This document shows, piece by piece, positions 1-5,409 of a stretch of 5,460 bases of DNA. Every line of letters starts with the position of its first letter. The first letter of the stretch is position 1. The notes under the pieces are model-generated. The model was not told the origin of the DNA and searched no databases. It saw only the letters and a program-made list of their open reading frames with translations. Both the position numbers and the translations under genes were made by a program. This DNA comes from Candidatus Atribacteria bacterium. GTDB lineage: Bacteria > Atribacterota > Atribacteria > Atribacterales > Atribacteraceae. Location: the NCBI GenBank assembly GCA_003561145.1, contig PWXL01000087.1, forward strand, positions 1 to 5,460. The letters run 5' to 3'.

Positions 1-257
1 AGAAGGCCATGGCCCATCCCATATCGCGCTACACCAATACCAATTACATACCCGGCCATTGCCGTAAAGGACATCTGCGCAAGGGATATCATATCACCAT
101 ACCCCGCCAGAAGGATAAAGCTCATTGCAACGATTCCAAGATACATCCCCCTGACTGTTAAATGGACCGTAAAAACCGGTGCCCAAAACGGGAGAGTTAT
201 GGCCACAATGGCTAACAGAATGATACCGACATAATACAAATTTTGTATATTTTTCAC
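1..257 (-). CDS. livM: Branched-chain amino acid-type ABC transporter permease, LivM family (partial, 3' end off window)
   Basis: This is the second membrane permease of the importer, which would pair with the LivH-type subunit in the inner membrane to form the channel. I translated it by hand: 85 codons are visible and the frame stays open to the left edge. It begins with GTG at 257, whose GTGA overlaps the livH stop by 4 bases. A ribosome binding site GGGAGAG (265-271, minus strand) sits 7 bases upstream and supports this start over later ATG codons. Residues about 8-30 form a hydrophobic helix. They are followed by RGMYLGIVAMSFILLAGYGD and then ISLAQMSFTAMAGYVIGIG (about 57-75), which matches the conserved early 'SLAQ-x-F-x-x-(A/G)-G-Y' region of LivM proteins (BPD_transp_2 family). 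LivM proteins usually run to about 300 residues or more, so roughly three quarters is missing because of the window edge, not because of a mutation. The assignment to LivM rather than a second LivH rests on this motif and on its position in the operon. Confidence 0.9.
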   Translation of the reverse strand, partial: MKNIQNLYYVGIILLAIVAITLPFWAPVFTVHLTVRGMYLGIVAMSFILLAGYGDMISLAQMSFTAMAGYVIGIGVARYGMGHGL

Positions 258-1117
258 TCTTCGACTCTCCCAAAAAGCCCCTGAGGGCGTACCATGATTA
301 CCGCAATGATTGTCAAACTCAGCAAGAAAATTGCTAACTCACTGAAATAACTTCGACCAAAACTGTCCACCAATCCAACAATCAAAGCACCAACGGCTGA
401 ACCGGTAATACTTCCCATGCCCCCAATAATGACAACCGCCAGGGCAAAAGTCAGCATGGCGAAATCCATTCCGGGACCAACCGCAAGATATGAGCCACCA
501 ATAGCACCCGCCAGACCAGTAAGGATACCACCCAGGAAAAATACTTTTATAAACAACCGGTCAATATTAATCCCGAGCGTTGCTACTATGGCCCGGTTAT
601 CTACTCCGGCACGAATTATCCGTCCCAATTGGGTTCGCTGAAATACATACCAGAGTAAAAAACCAATAAAAATAGCAGCAATAAGCACAAAATATCTATA
701 ACCAGGATAAGTAAAACCAGCAATTGTCACGGGGACACGAATTTGAGAAGGCGCGGCTATTGTTTTGGGGAGGCCGCCCCATATCAGAAGACACACGTCT
801 GCAACACCTATCCCAAGACCAAGGGTAAGCAAGGTTTGGGGCATATCTCCTTCAACCCGCTGAATAAGGAAAAAAGCCAATAAAGCCAGTATACCTACCC
901 CCAGGGAAGCCATAAGAACTGCCATTACCCAACCGCCGCCCTGGGCTTGAATTGTCCAGGCGATGTAGGCACCAAGAATATAAAAAGCGCCATGAGCCAA
1001 GTTCACCACCCGCATCAAACCGAACATCAGGCTGAATCCACTGGCTATCACAAATAAAAGTCCCGCGAAGGTTAATCCATTCAGTATTTGAAACAAGATT
1101 CTGCTCAAATCAGGCAT
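254..1117 (-). CDS. livH: Branched-chain amino acid-type ABC transporter permease, LivH family
   Basis: This integral inner-membrane permease (287 residues, close to the usual LivH length) is predicted to form the translocation path with the LivM-type protein. Most of the chain is hydrophobic, with about eight probable membrane helices. Family hallmarks are GLMRVVNLAHGAFYILGAY (33-51), the cytoplasmic coupling segment running from TQLGR (162-166) through RAGVDN (169-174) and LGIN (181-184) to FFLGGILTGLAGAI (193-206), then VVIIGGMGSITGS (228-240) and the C-terminal MVRPQGLFGR (275-284). RAGVDN-x5-LGIN is the conserved loop thought to contact the ATPase in this family. The start is ATG at 1117; the upstream ribosome site is weak (AAGGA about 13 bases away). 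Upstream lies a 111-base gap to livF; downstream the stop overlaps the livM start. No truncation or missing motif is apparent. Confidence 0.95.
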   Translation of the reverse strand: MPDLSRILFQILNGLTFAGLLFVIASGFSLMFGLMRVVNLAHGAFYILGAYIAWTIQAQGGGWVMAVLMASLGVGILALLAFFLIQRVEGDMPQTLLTLGLGIGVADVCLLIWGGLPKTIAAPSQIRVPVTIAGFTYPGYRYFVLIAAIFIGFLLWYVFQRTQLGRIIRAGVDNRAIVATLGINIDRLFIKVFFLGGILTGLAGAIGGSYLAVGPGMDFAMLTFALAVVIIGGMGSITGSAVGALIVGLVDSFGRSYFSELAIFLLSLTIIAVIMVRPQGLFGRVEE

Positions 1118-1228
1118 ATTTCTCGTTCAATCCTTTGCTTGTATTCAGTCCAATTATGCAATTTGATTTTGGAATTTATATTTAACATGTAGAAGCCGAT
1201 GATCACAGGGAAACTGTGCAAGTACCGG
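1118..1228 (-). other. 111-base livF-livH intergenic gap
   Basis: This is the only sizeable gap within the operon. Just after the livF stop the sequence can form a small hairpin (CACAG-GGAAA-CTGTG, 1204-1218) with a 5-base stem and no T run, so it is not a convincing terminator. No good promoter was found. An ATG at 1188 opens a 27-codon frame that ends at 1105, inside the start of livH, but has no clear ribosome site. Confidence 0.4.
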
Positions 1229-1954
1229 TCATGTTTCCGCTGCCTTCACACCAAGGTATTTTTCACGGGCTGACTGATCATGTAAGAGTGTTTCAGCTTC
1301 AACTTTCGCGACAATTGTACCGGAAACCATGATGTACAAATCTTTTTGAGCCAAGGTTGTAGCAGTCCTCAGGTTTTGTTCAACCAAAAATATACTCATT
1401 CCCATTTGAGCAAGAGATTGAAAAGTTTCAATAAGATGATCAAGGATAACAGGTGCCAAACCCTCCGATGGTTCGTCCATAATAAGCAAACGAGGATTGG
1501 TGACCAATGCTCGTCCGATAGCCAGCATTTGCTGTTCTCCACCTGAAAGAGACATCGCACTTTGCTTTGCCCGTTCACGAAGCCGGGGAAAAAGTTCGTA
1601 CACTTGTTCGGCTTCCCACTTCCTTCCATTTCCACCCCGCGTTGCCAACTGAAAATGTTCCTCAACTGTTAAAGATCGGAATAATGCACGTCCTTGGGGA
1701 ACATAACCGACACCACACAAAGCTAACTGATATGGTTTGAAGTGTGTAACGTCCTCGCCATTCAAAAGTATTTTTCCAGATCTGGCAGGAACAAGTCCCA
1801 TGATTGTTTTTACCAGCGTAGTCTTGCCCATACCATTGCGACCCAGGATAACGGCCACTCCAGATTGCAAAGTAATGGAAACCCCGTGGAGGATATGGCT
1901 TGTACCATAATATGAATGTACTTCCTCTACTGTGAGTAGTGGCTTTGTACTCAT
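1229..1954 (-). CDS. livF: Branched-chain amino acid-type ABC transporter ATP-binding protein, LivF family
   Basis: One of two cytoplasmic ATPases expected to power the importer, working as a heterodimer with the LivG-type protein. It has 241 residues, normal for LivF. All nucleotide-binding motifs are present: Walker A GRNGMGKTT (38-46), Q-loop in YVPQGRALFRSLTVEE (84-99), signature LSGGEQQ (136-142), Walker B LLIMDEP (156-162) and D-loop SEGLAP (163-168). The H-loop position reads FLVEQN (189-194), with glutamine where many ABC proteins have histidine. This is typical of LivF and helps distinguish it from LivG. The PQGR-x-LF-x-SLTVEE stretch is also a LivF hallmark. Its ATG lies inside the livG stop (ATGA, 4-base overlap), which suggests coupled translation. 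A GGGAGG in the livG end lies about 12 bases upstream, slightly far. Confidence 0.96.
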   Translation of the reverse strand: MSTKPLLTVEEVHSYYGTSHILHGVSITLQSGVAVILGRNGMGKTTLVKTIMGLVPARSGKILLNGEDVTHFKPYQLALCGVGYVPQGRALFRSLTVEEHFQLATRGGNGRKWEAEQVYELFPRLRERAKQSAMSLSGGEQQMLAIGRALVTNPRLLIMDEPSEGLAPVILDHLIETFQSLAQMGMSIFLVEQNLRTATTLAQKDLYIMVSGTIVAKVEAETLLHDQSAREKYLGVKAAET

Positions 1955-2709
1955 ACGTGCAAATGACCTCCCAGGTATACTTGCTGGACAAGAGAATTTG
2001 AACTAATCTCAGATGGTGTCCCTTCTGCAATTATACTGCCTTCATGCAGTACGGTTACTCTTTCGCCAATGCTTAATGCAACTTCCATGTCATGTTCAAT
2101 CAGAAGTACACTCACACTTCGTTCAAGCTTATTTATCAAGCTAACCACCACTCCGCGCTCTTCTGCAGAAAGACCAGCCGCTGGTTCATCAAGCATAATC
2201 AATCGAGGGTTCCAAGCTAAAGCCAAACCAACTTCTAATTGTCGCCTCTGGCCATGTCCCAAATCACTTGTTTTTACACTGAGCTGCTCACTCAAGCCGA
2301 CCGAATCTGCAACCTCATAGACCAGGTCCATCCGCGATATATCACTTTCGGCAATATTAAAGATATCAAAATGTTTTTTACCACCCCCGGGGCCGAGTAC
2401 ACCAAGATAAAGATTTTGAGATACAGTAAGCTTGTTAAACAATGCTGATGTCTGATAAGTCCGCCTGAGGCCCAACTTGACCCGCTGGTGAGGCGGCATA
2501 TTTGTTACCTCTTGATCAAATACAAAAATACGTCCAGTACTCACCGGTAAATCACCGGCAATGAGATTGAAAAGCGTTGTTTTACCGGCGCCGTTTGGAC
2601 CGATCAAAGCACGGCGTTCTCCGTGCGGGATGTCAATGTTGACATCCCGCACGGCCGTCAAACCACCAAAACGTTTTGAAACCTTCTTGAGCACCAATGC
2701 GTTTGCCAC
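1951..2709 (-). CDS. livG: Branched-chain amino acid-type ABC transporter ATP-binding protein, LivG family
   Basis: Second cytoplasmic ATPase of the importer, 252 residues (usual LivG length). Visible motifs are RFGGLTAVRDV near the N terminus (13-23), Walker A GPNGAGKTT (37-45), Q-loop RRTYQTSALFNKLTV (82-96), Walker B RLIMLDEP (169-176), D-loop AAGLSAEE (177-184) and H-loop LLIEHD (202-207). The C terminus ends in QVYLGG, like the family's (I/V)YLG ending. The signature reads LGHGQRRQLEV (150-160), with Gly where the LSGGQ serine normally is; LivG proteins commonly deviate here, but usually keep a small hydroxyl or alanine residue. The start is GTG at 2709, only 10 bases after the binding-protein stop. 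An AAAGG in the end of that gene serves as a somewhat distant ribosome site. There is no ATG near the expected N terminus, so GTG is the best choice. Confidence 0.95.
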   Translation of the reverse strand: MANALVLKKVSKRFGGLTAVRDVNIDIPHGERRALIGPNGAGKTTLFNLIAGDLPVSTGRIFVFDQEVTNMPPHQRVKLGLRRTYQTSALFNKLTVSQNLYLGVLGPGGGKKHFDIFNIAESDISRMDLVYEVADSVGLSEQLSVKTSDLGHGQRRQLEVGLALAWNPRLIMLDEPAAGLSAEERGVVVSLINKLERSVSVLLIEHDMEVALSIGERVTVLHEGSIIAEGTPSEISSNSLVQQVYLGGHLHV

Positions 2710-2719
2710 AGAATAATAT

Positions 2720-3970
2720 TTACCTTTCTGGTGCTAATTGGGTAGGTGTTTCTCTACCAAACGGCAATACCTCGAGCCACTCCTCTTCACTGAATGTCCA
2801 AAATTGCTCTACATCAGGTATAACCTCAAAGATCGAGTTTCGCCATTCGCCATCGATCAATTCAACACGATTAAGATACATAGGACCTACAACATTATGA
2901 TAATCATCCATGCGAATATTACCTCGTGGAGCTTCTAGTTCGATGGTTTCGAATGCAGCTCTCCAGGCTTCCTGATCTTCAATATTACCGTCGACTGCTT
3001 CAGTTGCTTTGATCGCCCACTGTGTTCCAGAGTAGTAGTTTTCTGCGAAGAGTGATGACGGGCGCCCAGTTCGATTCCTGAACTCACCGTCAAATTCTTT
3101 GAAGACATCGGTATCGATATCTCCAGAATAAAGCGAACCACTCACCACTCCTTCGAGGAGGTGGCCCACTTCGGCGAGAACGGTAGCATCCATAAAGGAG
3201 GATCCACCCAGAATCTCAATTCTATCGAGAAGACCAAACTCATCCATCTGTTGGACCAAGTTAATGGCGTCAGTCCCTCCAAAGGTTATAAGGACTGCAT
3301 CTACATCGTCTGGATCGATGTCAATAATGATAGAGCTATAATCTGCCGTGCCTATCGGTGTCCAGTATGCCTGAGGAATAACACCCCCGAGTTGACCAAA
3401 AACTTTTGCGAATCCGCCTACTTGATCCCAGGGAAACGCATAGTCTTCACCGATTGTAGCCACTCTCGTAATTCCGTTTTCAATGGCCCACTCAGCCAAG
3501 GCATACATTGGCTGTCCTGCCGCAAATGAGATTCTGTAGACATTCGGTGCGATTTCTCCCATTGTTACCTCATTCGAGGCGCCTTTGACCAGAAAAGTCA
3601 CGTCCGGCCACTCAAAAGCCGCTCTTTTCACCGCAGCAGTGGTGCCACCGCTCAGAGGACCAACAACAACGTGGACATCATCCCGGAATACAAGAGCACG
3701 GGCTTTTTCTATGGCAACGTCCGCTGTTATTTGTGTGTCCTCAATAAATAATTCAACTGGACGTCCAGCGATGGTATAGTTCACTTCATCCAATGCTATT
3801 TGAACTCCGGTCACTCCGTCCTCTCCCAATCCGGCAAATGCTCCGCTCAAGGGCGCAAGAACTCCGATACGTAAAGGTTCGCCTTCTTCTGCTGCCCAAA
3901 CCGATACAAAGGCCATCATAACAACCAATACCGATATTACCAATGTCATTCCTAACCTATGCTTACTCAT
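2720..3970 (-). CDS. Periplasmic substrate-binding protein of a branched-chain amino acid-type ABC transporter
   Basis: This periplasmic solute receptor, 416 residues, is the first gene of the operon and belongs to the type I Leu/Ile/Val-binding fold (Peripla_BP_6). The signal peptide is clear: positive n-region (K3, R5), hydrophobic core about 8-24, and likely signal peptidase I cleavage after VWA (24-26). There is no lipobox; the whole protein has no cysteine. The mature protein opens with the family's RIGVLAPLSGAFAGLGED (34-51), followed by VVVGPLSGGTTAAV (101-114) and FLVKGASNEVT (126-136). In LivJ/LivK-like proteins the latter two positions line the ligand pocket. The C-terminal VEQFWTFSEEEWLE (387-400) and the GPMYLNRVELIDG stretch before it resemble a subgroup not limited to leucine-type ligands. 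E. coli LivK is shorter and has a disulfide, absent here. The ligand cannot be assigned. The ATG at 3970 has a good ribosome site 7 bases upstream. The sequence is rich in Asp and Glu. Confidence 0.93.
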   Translation of the reverse strand: MSKHRLGMTLVISVLVVMMAFVSVWAAEEGEPLRIGVLAPLSGAFAGLGEDGVTGVQIALDEVNYTIAGRPVELFIEDTQITADVAIEKARALVFRDDVHVVVGPLSGGTTAAVKRAAFEWPDVTFLVKGASNEVTMGEIAPNVYRISFAAGQPMYALAEWAIENGITRVATIGEDYAFPWDQVGGFAKVFGQLGGVIPQAYWTPIGTADYSSIIIDIDPDDVDAVLITFGGTDAINLVQQMDEFGLLDRIEILGGSSFMDATVLAEVGHLLEGVVSGSLYSGDIDTDVFKEFDGEFRNRTGRPSSLFAENYYSGTQWAIKATEAVDGNIEDQEAWRAAFETIELEAPRGNIRMDDYHNVVGPMYLNRVELIDGEWRNSIFEVIPDVEQFWTFSEEEWLEVLPFGRETPTQLAPER

Positions 3971-3977
3971 AAAACGA

Positions 3978-3984
3978 CACCCCC
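3978..3984 (-). promoter_or_regulatory. Ribosome binding site of the substrate-binding protein gene
   Basis: On the minus strand this reads GGGGGTG, 7 bases before the ATG at 3970. It fixes the start at residue 1 rather than at the internal Met 8, which would also remove the positive n-region of the signal peptide. Confidence 0.65.
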
Positions 3985-3989
3985 AAAAA

Positions 3990-4000
3990 TATTATGATAC
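3990..4000 (-). promoter_or_regulatory. Candidate regulator box, copy 1 (transporter side)
   Basis: The minus strand reads GTATCATAATA. It matches the box at 4102-4112 in 10 of 11 positions, in the same orientation relative to its own downstream gene. It overlaps the edge of the 16-base inverted repeat. Assignment as a binding site is inference from recurrence only. Confidence 0.35.
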
Positions 4001-4013
4001 TAGTTACCTAGTA
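3998..4013. repeat. 16-base inverted repeat in the transporter leader (candidate operator)
   Basis: TACTAG-TTAC-CTAGTA is a perfect inverted repeat with 6-base arms and a 4-base centre. It lies 28-43 bases upstream of the binding-protein ATG and just downstream of the predicted transcription start. As DNA it could be an operator for a dimeric regulator; as RNA it would be a small, AU-rich, weak hairpin. There is no adjacent run of T that would make it a terminator. Confidence 0.45.
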
Positions 4014-4032
4014 CAGTGATTCCCCTTTTATT

Positions 4033-4060
4033 ATTATATATCTGATAAGCGCATTAGTAA
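4033..4060 (-). promoter_or_regulatory. Candidate promoter of the transporter operon
   Basis: On the minus strand a perfect TATAAT lies at 4038-4033. The best -35 match at a suitable distance is weak: TTACTA at 4060-4055 with a 16-base spacer. If used, transcription would start near 4026, leaving a leader of about 55 bases before the binding-protein ATG. The weak -35 would suit a promoter that needs an activator, but this is an inference, and the region is so AT-rich that a chance -10 match is possible. Confidence 0.45.
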
Positions 4061-4090
4061 TATACAATACTATGGCATAATTGCACGTTT

Positions 4091-4118
4091 TTGATATTGC
4101 TGTATCATGATAGATAAT
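4091..4118 (+). promoter_or_regulatory. Candidate promoter of the AraC-PAS regulator gene
   Basis: TTGATA (4091-4096) and GATAAT (4113-4118) each match the sigma-70 consensus in five of six positions, with a 16-base spacer. Transcription would start near 4125 and give a leader of about 80 bases before the ATG at 4207. This is the best promoter match on the plus strand of the intergenic region. Confidence 0.5.
4102..4112 (+). promoter_or_regulatory. Candidate regulator box, copy 2 (regulator side)
   Basis: GTATCATGATA contains the perfect 10-base palindrome TATCATGATA (4103-4112). It fills most of the spacer between the predicted -35 and -10 elements of the regulator promoter, where a bound protein would be expected to block RNA polymerase. 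A box with one mismatch lies at 3990-4000 on the opposite strand. Confidence 0.4.
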
Positions 4119-4194
4119 ATACTTCATGAGTCAGTGATGACGGTAGAACATTTTTGCTGGGAGGACTATATAAATTACTGTACCCCAATTGAAT

Positions 4195-4200
4195 GGTGGG
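4195..4200 (+). promoter_or_regulatory. Ribosome binding site that selects the regulator start
   Basis: GGTGGG lies 6 bases before the ATG at 4207 and supports that start over the in-frame TTG at 4189, which has no site at a usual distance. A stronger-looking GGGAGGA at 4159-4165 lies too far from both codons. Confidence 0.55.
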
Positions 4201-4206
4201 TTAAAT

Positions 4207-5409
4207 ATGCTGGTCACAAACTGTGAGTACCGCTATATTCCAAAGGTTAAAAGTTTAATATACAACTTAGAGGAGCCAAAAATCCAAACTGTTGATGAAT
4301 ATACCATTCATTACATAATAGAGGGTGATGGGGTTTTACGCATTAATAAAAACAAGTTCCCGCTCAGGCACAACTCATTATTTGTTACGTTTCCCACAGA
4401 CAGTTACTCTTTTATACTTTCAAAATACGATATATCATTTACATATTATATCGTCTCATTTCAACTGGCCCCGGATGATAAGGACCTCAGTGACCTCATG
4501 GTCAACACAATCAAAAAGAAGCGTACTTACTACCTGCAGCAGCATAAAAGAGGTTTTTTTCATGAAATATATCATAATTTCCTCTCAGGTTCTCCGTATC
4601 TCATGGAATCATGCAAATACCAGGTAATAAGCTTACTCTATATGCTTCCTGGAGAAAAACAGGAATACACGGCCACAGCTCAGTCCCTGGAATATATAGA
4701 AAAAGCCATCGACGTGATGCACGCAAAAATTAACGACAGGACAACTCTCGAGCAAATATGTGAACAACTGAATATATCGGTGCATCATTTCATTCGTATT
4801 TTCAAAATGCATCAGGGTGTACCTCCCATGAAATACTGCATGCGTCTTAAAATTGACGCTGCGGCAAACATGCTCATAGAAACAAATTCTCCGGTATACG
4901 AGATAGCCGAAGCCCTGAATTTTAATAATCCACCCCATTTCTGTCGTACTTTTAAAAAATACCTTGGATCCAGTCCCACGACATATAGAAACAGCCAAAT
5001 CCAATATTATGAAGCAAAGAAGCGTAAGTATCGGAAAGACCTCGAAGAAGCGTACATTCTTTTACAGACAATAATCGATGCCACACCGGATCTGGTATTT
5101 TTCAAAGATGTGCACAGTGTCTATATGGGTTGTAACGAAGCATTCTGTAAATTTACCGGCTTGACAAAGGACAAGATTATTGGCCGGTCGGACTTTGACA
5201 TACATTCACAGGAAAAAGCAAAATTTTTTACCAATAGAGATAAATTGGTATTTGAACATGATCGAATATTTATGAACGAAGAAACGCTTACTTTCCCAAA
5301 TGGGCAAAACCGCCTGTACCATGTAATCAAAGCCCCGTTTCACAATTCAAGTGGTGATGTTATAGGATTAATAGGCATCAGCCGTGACATCAGTAAGCTC
5401 AAGCATTAG
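4207..5409 (+). CDS. AraC-family transcriptional regulator with C-terminal PAS sensor domain
   Basis: This DNA-binding regulator is transcribed away from the transporter operon and is the obvious candidate for its control. It has 400 residues from the chosen ATG. Residues about 25-90 look like an AraC-type cupin ligand-binding segment (HYIIEGDGVLRINKNKFPL, then a beta-rich stretch). The double helix-turn-helix covers about 160-262: first helices TTLEQICEQLNISVHHFIRIFK (179-200), second SPVYEIAEALNF (228-239) with HFCRTFKKYLG (244-254) and SPTTYR (256-261), the classic AraC signature with Asn in place of the usual Gly in 'GF'. A charged linker (about 267-286) leads to a PAS domain (about 287-396): IIDATPDLVFFKD, GCNEAFCKFTGL, IIGRSDFDIH, and a closing IGLIGISRDIS. 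No kinase or cyclase follows. Cupin plus HTH is standard; the added PAS is uncommon. The gene is visibly more AT-rich than the transporter genes. An in-frame TTG at 4189 would add six residues. Direct control of the transporter is inferred from divergence. Confidence 0.9.
   Translation: MLVTNCEYRYIPKVKSLIYNLEEPKIQTVDEYTIHYIIEGDGVLRINKNKFPLRHNSLFVTFPTDSYSFILSKYDISFTYYIVSFQLAPDDKDLSDLMVNTIKKKRTYYLQQHKRGFFHEIYHNFLSGSPYLMESCKYQVISLLYMLPGEKQEYTATAQSLEYIEKAIDVMHAKINDRTTLEQICEQLNISVHHFIRIFKMHQGVPPMKYCMRLKIDAAANMLIETNSPVYEIAEALNFNNPPHFCRTFKKYLGSSPTTYRNSQIQYYEAKKRKYRKDLEEAYILLQTIIDATPDLVFFKDVHSVYMGCNEAFCKFTGLTKDKIIGRSDFDIHSQEKAKFFTNRDKLVFEHDRIFMNEETLTFPNGQNRLYHVIKAPFHNSSGDVIGLIGISRDISKLKH

Noticed and set aside
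417..641. Plus-strand frame opposite livH
   Set aside because: Its Pro/Arg/Ala/Thr-rich translation is what the complement of a membrane-protein gene gives; no domain seen.
1204..1218. Hairpin after livF as an intrinsic terminator
   Set aside because: The stem is only five base pairs with no T run, and the operon would be split between ATPases and permeases that need each other.
1372..1389. Glutamine in place of the H-loop histidine in the LivF-type ATPase
   Set aside because: The VEQN sequence is usual for LivF proteins, so this is not a lost catalytic residue.
1662..2030. 122-codon minus-strand open frame overlapping livF and livG
   Set aside because: It lies in another frame of two genes with complete ABC motifs, and its translation shows no recognisable domain.
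3161..3529. 122-codon plus-strand open frame opposite the substrate-binding protein gene
   Set aside because: It is antisense to a well-supported gene whose protein has every family hallmark, and it has no recognisable product or clear ribosome site.
4014..4138. Direct repeat CAGTGAT at 4014-4020 and 4132-4138
   Set aside because: A shared 7-mer is expected by chance in a region of this size, and its flanks do not match.
4189..4206. TTG at 4189 as the start of the regulator
   Set aside because: It has no ribosome site at a normal distance, while the ATG at 4207 has GGTGGG six bases upstream.
4633..5004. 123-codon minus-strand frame opposite the regulator
   Set aside because: It lies antisense to the helix-turn-helix region of the regulator, and nothing in the translation is recognisable.
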